The notes beneath the pieces were generated by a model. That model worked only from the letters and a program-made list of their open reading frames with translations, did not search any database and was not told the origin of the DNA. Positions 58,968 through 64,000 of a stretch of 64,000 bases of DNA are shown here, piece after piece (the first letter of the stretch is position 1; each line of letters opens with the position of its first letter). The position numbers and the translations under genes were made by a program. Origin of the DNA: CAIYZT01 sp031385445 (lineage in GTDB: Bacteria > Pseudomonadota > Alphaproteobacteria > Rhodobacterales > Rhodobacteraceae); assembly GCA_031385445.1 (NCBI GenBank), contig JANNBM010000004.1, positions 15,385 to 79,384 of the forward strand. The letters run 5' to 3'.

Positions 58968-61055
58968 ATGTTCGCATCGACAAGGGATGTTTCGCAGGCG
59001 CTGATCGGCTCGATCGACCTTGAAGGCATTGATCCTTATGAAAATTGGGAGCGCACGACGCGGCCATCGGGCGCGGCCACGGCGCCGCTTTGGCAGCCGG
59101 TGTATGCCGAACTGCTACAATCGGCACAGGGCGGGCTTTCGGGGGCGGCGACGACGCTTTTGGCGCAGATCCACAGTTCCAGAGAAATTGCCGTGGACGA
59201 CAGCACAAAGGCCCTGCTGGTGGCGCTGGCCGCTGGCGGCGCGCTGCGCGAAGGGGACCGGCGGTTTTTCATCTATCGCCCCGAAGCCATGGCCGCCAAG
59301 GCCAGCCTTGCGGGCGGCGCGGCCATTCCGGTGAAGCTTTTGCATATCGGCCCGGCCATGCCGACCGCGTTTGAAACCGATCTGCCGGACGCGCCTGCCA
59401 TGCCTGCCCGGATGGGCAACGGGCTGGGCAAAACGGTGATCACCGGGGTGATCGACGATGTGATCGGCTTTGCCAATGAGCGTTTTCGCAAAAGCCCGGA
59501 CGGCACGCGGGTCGAACGGTTCTGGATGCAGGGCATGCCTGCGATCACCGCAGGGCGCGCGTGCATCGGCGGCACGGTGGACCGCGCACAGATTGACGCG
59601 CTGCTGCAAAGCTCGCCCGAGGAATCGCGGATTTATGACCGGCTGTTTCCCAAAGGTGTTTATGTGATTAGACGCGCGCCGCGGGGGGAGCTGGGGTTGA
59701 CGCCCTATGATTGGCTGAACGCGCGGCCCTACGGGTTTGCTCAGACGCATGGCACGCAGGTCATGGATCTTGCGGCAGGCTGGCCAATGGGCGAGGCGCC
59801 AGCGGACCGGCCCATCATGGCGGTGGAGTTGCCGCAGCTGGCGACCTTGGAAACCTGGGGGGCGCGGCTTGATCTGTTCATTCTGCTCGGGCTGCAAAGG
59901 CTGATCTATTGGGCCGACCGCTGGGTTGAAAACGGCAAGACGGTGCGCGCGCCGCTGGTCGTGAACCTCAGCTACGGGGTTTTGTCGGGGCCGAAGGATG
60001 GTTCGGGGCTGATGGAGGCGGAAATCGCGCGGCTGGTGGCGGCGCGCAATGCCGAAGGTGTGCCGACGGCAGTGGTTCTGCCCGCGGGCAACGGGTTTCG
60101 CGACAATTGCCATGCGCAGATCGGGCTGGCGCCGGGCGCGCGCAAAGACGTCACCTTGCGCCTGCAACCCGATGATCAATCGGTGTCGTTTTACGAGATC
60201 TGGCTGAACGGGCTGGAGCGGATGCGCCTGACGATCACTCCGCCGCAGGGGGCAAAGTTTGACCGGCTGATCCAAGCCGTTGATTCGGTTTATGATTGGC
60301 AGGGAAGTCTGGGCGGCGGATTGATGCTGACCATGGCGCGGGTCTATGTGCGGCCTTATCCGCCTGTCGGGGGCGCGGCGCGCGGGCGAACGCGGGTGAC
60401 GATCGCCTTTTTGCCCAGCCAAAACCACGGCGTGCCGCATCAGGTTGTCCCCGCAGGCGCCTACGCTTTGGAGCTGCGCAACGAGGGGGGCGAGCCGCTG
60501 TCCGCCCAGATCGAGGCGCAGCGCGACGAGACGCCGCCGTGTTTTCCGACATGGGGGCGGCAATCCTATCTGGATCACGACCTCGCCCATGGCTGGGATG
60601 GGGAAATGGCCGACTATTCCGCGCCGGGTGAAGGCTCGCCCGTGCGCCGTCAGGGCACGCTGTCGGGCTATGCCACGTGTCAAGTTCCGGGCGTGGTGGT
60701 GGTCGGTGCGGCGCATGATCGCGACAATCGGGCAAGGTCCGCGCCCTATTCCGCGTCGGGCCCATCCTTGGGGCGGGCAGGCCCGGACATGTCGGCTGTC
60801 GCGGACGAGACGCGCGCGCATCCGGGAGTGATGGCGGCGTCGACCCTGTCAGGCGGCGTTTCGGCGTTTTCGGGCACATCAAGCGCCGCGCCGCAGGTCG
60901 CCCGCGCGCTGGTGACCGCGCTTGGGGCCAATCCGGCGATGGATCTTGGCGATCTGTCGGCGTTGTTCGCCGCCGGGGCACCGGATGATCAGATGGGGCC
61001 GGGGGTCTTGCCGTTTGCGGTTCAGGCCGGCCGGCCGGCGCGGCGGATGCGCTGA
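58968..61055 (+). CDS. Subtilisin-like S8 family serine peptidase, no signal peptide
   Basis: 695 residues, ATG with GGGGAG upstream. An N-terminal domain of about 150 residues has no known motif and no signal peptide. The catalytic parts are spread widely: Asp163/164 in GVIDDVIGFAN, His261 in THGTQVMDLAAG, oxyanion Asn375 in LPAGNGF, and Ser638 in SGTSSAAP. Between Asn375 and Ser638 there is an insert of about 200 residues with beta-rich sequence (residues about 395-525). All three catalytic residues are present. Being leaderless, it acts in the cytoplasm or leaves by a non-Sec route. Convergent with the GRS-repeat phosphatase/haloperoxidase gene, sharing a terminator. Confidence 0.88.
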   Translation: MFASTRDVSQALIGSIDLEGIDPYENWERTTRPSGAATAPLWQPVYAELLQSAQGGLSGAATTLLAQIHSSREIAVDDSTKALLVALAAGGALREGDRRFFIYRPEAMAAKASLAGGAAIPVKLLHIGPAMPTAFETDLPDAPAMPARMGNGLGKTVITGVIDDVIGFANERFRKSPDGTRVERFWMQGMPAITAGRACIGGTVDRAQIDALLQSSPEESRIYDRLFPKGVYVIRRAPRGELGLTPYDWLNARPYGFAQTHGTQVMDLAAGWPMGEAPADRPIMAVELPQLATLETWGARLDLFILLGLQRLIYWADRWVENGKTVRAPLVVNLSYGVLSGPKDGSGLMEAEIARLVAARNAEGVPTAVVLPAGNGFRDNCHAQIGLAPGARKDVTLRLQPDDQSVSFYEIWLNGLERMRLTITPPQGAKFDRLIQAVDSVYDWQGSLGGGLMLTMARVYVRPYPPVGGAARGRTRVTIAFLPSQNHGVPHQVVPAGAYALELRNEGGEPLSAQIEAQRDETPPCFPTWGRQSYLDHDLAHGWDGEMADYSAPGEGSPVRRQGTLSGYATCQVPGVVVVGAAHDRDNRARSAPYSASGPSLGRAGPDMSAVADETRAHPGVMAASTLSGGVSAFSGTSSAAPQVARALVTALGANPAMDLGDLSALFAAGAPDDQMGPGVLPFAVQAGRPARRMR

Positions 61056-61070
61056 CCGGGTGATTCAGAC

Positions 61071-61102
61071 ATGAAAACGGGGGCCGCGGCCCCCGTTTTC
61101 AT
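61071..61102. terminator. Bidirectional terminator between the S8 peptidase and PAP2 genes
   Basis: A perfect 32-base palindrome (ATGAAAACGGGGGCCG and its complement), with a GC-rich centre and AAAA/TTTT flanks; it starts 16 bases after the S8 stop and 20 bases after the end of the convergent gene. Confidence 0.92.
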
Positions 61103-61121
61103 GTGCAGGCGCCAAAAGCCC

Positions 61122-62246
61122 CTACCACCATTCCTTTTCGGCCATGCCCCAAAAGGTGCCAAAGATCGATGCCGTGGGCCGGGCCTGCGCGGGCAATGCG
61201 ATATCGGCGGGCAGCGCGGCGGTCAGCCAATCCAGCGTCAGATCCCCGTCAATCTGAAAATCGGTCGCCTCTGTGACACTGACCATGGCGCGAAACGGAC
61301 CAGACGCGGCATTCGGCGCGACGGCAAAGGCCAGACCATAGATATATTCCCCCAGCAGACAGCCCATCAGCGCGCCTGCGGCCGAATCGACCGGGAAATG
61401 CACCCCCGCCACGGTGCGGTTCGACGCGATCCGGTGCGCCAGCCGGTACACCTGCGCCGATCCGCCAACGCCGTCTTTGGGGCCTTTTCCGGTCATCAAA
61501 CGGTGCATCAGGGTCGCGATCAGAAAAGCCTCGGTCGCATGGCCGGACGGAAAGGCTGAATGATCCGGGGTCTGCACAATCGGCTGCACCTCGCGCGAGA
61601 AATCGACCGGGCGCGGCATGCGGCAGATATGTTTGACCTTCATTTCGACATGAATGGCCAACCGCACCGCCGCCTCAAGAATTTCAAGCGTGCGCAGGCG
61701 GCGCTGATCATCCAGCAGCGCGACGGCGCCGAAATAGGACATCAGATCGTCCTGCTGGGTGCTGATCTCGTTCAGCCGGTCATCGCGCAGATCGGCATAG
61801 GTGCGCAGCCATTTCAGCTGCCGCTCCATCTGGGCAAGGGTCGGGCGTTGAATCTCCAGAAAGGCCGCGCCCGCGCCTTCGGCCACCAGCCGCGCGATGC
61901 CGTCCTTTGGCGCGCCAGCGGCGTCTTTGTCGAACCGCACCTTGATGCCTTCGGCCAACTCATGATCCAGCATCAGCGCGCGCGTGCTCATCCGAAGATA
62001 GGTGATTTCGGTGGGCAAGGTGCCAAAGCCGATGGCGACCACGGTGTTTGGATCCTTGGCGCCGTTCCAATAACCCGCAATGCCATCGCGCGACGCCAAA
62101 AGCCCTGACGACAAAAGCGAGGAATCCTCGCCGCCCGCGTGATCGAGGATCGACGCCTCGCCCGAGCGCCCCGACCGTCCAGATCGCCCCGATCTGCCTG
62201 ACCGCCCCGACCGTCCTGATCGTCCAGATCTGCCTTCAGCGCTCAT
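61122..62246 (-). CDS. Vanadium haloperoxidase/PAP2-fold protein with N-terminal Gly-Arg-Ser repeats
   Basis: 374 residues from the ATG at 62246 (GGGGAG 7 bases upstream; an upstream ATG at 62309 lacks a ribosome-binding site). Residues 5-28 are eight GRS repeats. The C-terminal half has the full vanadate/phosphate-binding pattern: K-x6-RP (KHICRMPRP, near residue 226), PSGHATE (near 248) and R-x5-H-x3-D (NRTVAGVHFPVD, near 291). All residues needed for acid phosphatase or vanadium haloperoxidase chemistry are present; which of the two, and the substrate, cannot be told. No signal peptide and no clear membrane helices. Convergent with the S8 gene and divergent from a BTAD regulator. Confidence 0.85.
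   Translation of the reverse strand: MSAEGRSGRSGRSGRSGRSGRSGRSGRSGEASILDHAGGEDSSLLSSGLLASRDGIAGYWNGAKDPNTVVAIGFGTLPTEITYLRMSTRALMLDHELAEGIKVRFDKDAAGAPKDGIARLVAEGAGAAFLEIQRPTLAQMERQLKWLRTYADLRDDRLNEISTQQDDLMSYFGAVALLDDQRRLRTLEILEAAVRLAIHVEMKVKHICRMPRPVDFSREVQPIVQTPDHSAFPSGHATEAFLIATLMHRLMTGKGPKDGVGGSAQVYRLAHRIASNRTVAGVHFPVDSAAGALMGCLLGEYIYGLAFAVAPNAASGPFRAMVSVTEATDFQIDGDLTLDWLTAALPADIALPAQARPTASIFGTFWGMAEKEWW
62163..62234 (-). repeat. Eight tandem 9-base units encoding Gly-Arg-Ser
   Basis: Eight imperfect 9-base repeats within the PAP2 gene. Codons vary (GGC/GGA/GGG, AGA/CGA/CGG/CGC, TCT/TCA/TCG) while the peptide GRS is constant, so the protein repeat is conserved while the DNA has drifted. 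Confidence 0.9.
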
Positions 62247-62332
62247 CTCGGTGCTCCCCTGTTCCGGTGAGTTCAGCAAGGAAGATAGATTCTGCTTGGT
62301 CAACAACATACCAATGAGGTAATTATTAATTT

Positions 62333-62354
62333 ACGCTTCATTCACGCTCATTTC
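62333..62354. promoter_or_regulatory. Two tandem 11-base direct repeats in the divergent promoter region
   Basis: ACGCTTCATTC (62333-62343) directly followed by ACGCTCATTTC (62344-62354), identical at 8 of 11 positions. Direct repeats of 11-base period are typical binding sites of SARP-type regulators; a SARP-like gene starts at 62432 and the PAP2 gene at 62246 in the other direction. Confidence 0.45.
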
Positions 62355-62431
62355 GGGCAGGCTTGGTGCGGGCACGTTTTTCGCAGATCGTGTTTTGAAA
62401 GAGTTGCCGGAAATGAAATTTGAGGTGACAT

Positions 62432-64000
62432 GTGGTTGAGGCCCCTGTTCAAGGCAGCGCAGCACGCATCAGGATATTTCTGAGCGGCCCTTTCCGGGTG
62501 GAAACGCCCGATGGTTTGGACTTGACCCCGAAATCAGCCAAAAGCTGCGGCCTGCTGGCGCTTTTGGCCTCGCACGCTCAAATGCGCCGGTCCCGCTCGT
62601 GGCTGCAATCGCGGCTGTGGAGCGATCGGGGCCGCGATCAGGCTTCGGCCAGTCTGCGTCAGGCGCTGAGCCAGTTGAAACGCGGCCTTGGCGCGCATGA
62701 GACCGTGCTGAGCATCAGCCGTGCCTTTGTCGGATTGAACCGGGACGCGATAGAGGTGGTGCGGCAGGCGGGTGCAGAGTTTCTTGAAGGTCTTGACGTT
62801 CGGGACGGCGCTTTTGACGATTGGGTCCGCACCGAACGCAGATCGTTTGGCGCGCCGCCTGATGTGCCCTCGGACGGCGGGCGCAAGACGGTCGAGATGC
62901 CCAATCTCAAACGCTCTGATCTGGTGCGGAACGTTTATATTCAGGCGATGACCGCCGCGCACGGCCATGAGCGCCTGTTCGAAGAGATGTTCGTGGACTG
63001 CTTTGAACGCTGGGTGTCCGAGGCGCTGATTTGTCAGGTGCATCGGCGCGCGCCCGACAGCGTGGCCGGAAATCCGATTTTGGTGACGGTGCAATCTTAT
63101 GCGGTGCCGGGCAAAGGGCTGGGTCTGCGGCTGGCGATGGAAGAGGCGCAGACCAGGCGCTCGCTTTGGTCGGGGCGCAAGGTGATCGAGGCGCGCGGCG
63201 CGCCGCCGGTGGATCATATCGAATTTCTGTCTTTGGTACATGAAGCGACCGAAGCGTTGGCGGACAGTCTGGTTCTGCGGCTGAAGCGGAATATGGATGA
63301 CGCGGACGCGGCCATTTTGGGGCGCATGTCGCTGCACAAGATTTTCTCGATGAATGTCGAGGACGTTGAACACGCCGACCTTTTGCTGCAGCGCGCTTAC
63401 GAGCTGGACCCGCGGGCGATCTTTTTGTCATGGCGCGGACAGTTGCGCATCATTCAGCAAATGGAACGACACTCGGGCAACGGCGAGGACCGGCGCGGCG
63501 AGATTGACAGCCTGACGCGGCAAGCGATCCGGCTGGAGCCGACCAATTCCATGGTGCTGTCGGTCGCGGCGAATGCGCAGCTTTTGATCGAGGATGATGT
63601 GCACGCCGGGCTGGAGCTGGCCCGCCGCGCGATCAGCCAGAATCCGGCCAATCCCTTTGCCTGGGATGCCATGTCGATCGGGTTGGCGATGTCGGGCAAA
63701 CAGCAAGAGGCGCATCTGCATCAACTGCGCGCCTTTGCCATCTCGCAAAAATCCCCGATCCGGCATTTTTGGGATATGGGGGCCTGCCTGACCTCGGTGG
63801 CGACGGGCAAGCTGGAACAGGCACGCAAGCTGGCGCATAATGCGGCCGTCATGGTGCCCGATTTCCGCCCGCCGCTGCGCTATATGGCGGCGCTGGATGC
63901 GGCGGCAGGCGATACCAAGGCGGCGATGCAATCGGTGGAAAAGCTGCGCAAGCTGGAGCCGGATTTCACCCTGAAGCGCATGGTCGAGGATGAAGATTAT
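62432..64000 (+). CDS. BTAD/SARP-like transcriptional regulator with TPR repeats (3' end outside window)
   Basis: At least 523 residues; the reading frame is open to the last base. GTG start at 62432 with GAGGTGA upstream. Residues 12-105 resemble the winged-helix DNA-binding domain of SARP proteins (RIRIFLSGPFRVETPDG, KSCGLLALLASH, RLWSDRGRDQASASLRQALS). Residues about 105-135 show the start of a BTAD-like helical region, then an alpha-helical stretch and, from about 290 on, TPR-like repeats (HADLLLQRAYELDPRAIFLSW, LTRQAIRLEPTNSMVLSVAA, LARRAISQNPANPFAWDAMS). Divergent from the PAP2 gene; likely regulates it and itself. Confidence 0.85.
   Translation, partial: MVEAPVQGSAARIRIFLSGPFRVETPDGLDLTPKSAKSCGLLALLASHAQMRRSRSWLQSRLWSDRGRDQASASLRQALSQLKRGLGAHETVLSISRAFVGLNRDAIEVVRQAGAEFLEGLDVRDGAFDDWVRTERRSFGAPPDVPSDGGRKTVEMPNLKRSDLVRNVYIQAMTAAHGHERLFEEMFVDCFERWVSEALICQVHRRAPDSVAGNPILVTVQSYAVPGKGLGLRLAMEEAQTRRSLWSGRKVIEARGAPPVDHIEFLSLVHEATEALADSLVLRLKRNMDDADAAILGRMSLHKIFSMNVEDVEHADLLLQRAYELDPRAIFLSWRGQLRIIQQMERHSGNGEDRRGEIDSLTRQAIRLEPTNSMVLSVAANAQLLIEDDVHAGLELARRAISQNPANPFAWDAMSIGLAMSGKQQEAHLHQLRAFAISQKSPIRHFWDMGACLTSVATGKLEQARKLAHNAAVMVPDFRPPLRYMAALDAAAGDTKAAMQSVEKLRKLEPDFTLKRMVEDEDY

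Noticed and set aside
62163..62234. Short tandem repeats that could be read as a CRISPR or VNTR array
   Set aside because: Units are 9 bases, contiguous, without spacers and in frame; they encode a GRS peptide repeat.

Overview
The window is a high-GC chromosomal segment from an alphaproteobacterium, most likely a Rhodobacteraceae (Rhodobacter/Roseobacter-type) relative. The basis is gene content and order (surA-lptD-lptG-lptF next to pdxA-rsmA, pepA-holC divergent to lptF, xerD next to aroK-aroB, a Zwf-Pgl-Pgi operon, and a separate-subunit corrinoid methyltransferase set with a RamA-like reactivase). No plasmid, phage, IS element or CRISPR array is visible, and almost all genes look intact.

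Layout. 1-7.6 kb: the 3' end of an unknown Pro/Ala-rich gene, then a minus-strand envelope and vitamin B6 block (lptF, lptG, lptD, surA-like, pdxA, rsmA). 7.7-13.8 kb: pepA, holC, a retropepsin-like protease, marC, an ABC-F ATPase, a VOC protein and ndk. 13.9-15.7 kb: a GH125 exo-mannosidase, a TfoX-C-like protein and a possible 40-residue Pro-rich protein. 16.1-27.2 kb: a complete glycogen operon, glgP-glgB-glgC-glgA-glgX-pgm. 27.3-31 kb: an MttB-family methyltransferase, a lytic transglycosylase lipoprotein, an HNH nuclease and an MgtC protein. 31.1-34.8 kb: zwf-pgl-pgi. 34.8-37.3 kb: RidA, tRNA-Gly(CCC), fasciclin protein, anti-sigma and ECF sigma. 37.4-42.1 kb: a one-carbon/corrinoid operon (PF13769 protein, MTHFR, methyl-THF:corrinoid methyltransferase, small conserved protein, RamA-like activator). 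42.4-46.8 kb: ppx/gppA, rlmE, and the divergent DUF882 and L,D-transpeptidase genes. 46.9-50.4 kb: an lpxD-acp-KAS module, ialB, and two short minus-strand RNA units. 50.5-58.9 kb: HerA-like ATPase, a CAP-RTX protein, CorC-like CBS protein, xerD, two exported or membrane unknowns, aroK and aroB. 59-64 kb: an S8 peptidase, a vanadium-haloperoxidase/PAP2 protein with eight Gly-Arg-Ser repeats, and a BTAD/TPR (SARP-like) regulator running off the end.

How parts fit together. The glycogen operon and zwf-pgl-pgi meet at glucose 6-phosphate, and each has a near-identical LacI-type palindrome upstream (perfect GTTAGCGCTAAC before zwf; 11 of 12 matching before glgP), which suggests one repressor controls storage and oxidation of sugar. 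The 37-42 kb operon carries out methylene-THF to methyl-THF to corrinoid transfer plus corrinoid reactivation, probably serving a split methionine synthase or osmolyte demethylation.

Most interesting items: a short transcript upstream of ialB with its own promoter, an operator-like inverted repeat in the promoter spacer, and a 7-codon ORF interlocked with an intrinsic terminator; an adjacent sRNA candidate resembling mmgR/suhB; an LpxD paralogue with a dedicated ACP and condensing enzyme and a His-to-Asn change at an active-site position, possibly linked to 3-oxoacyl lipid A; and the S8/GRS-repeat/BTAD module.
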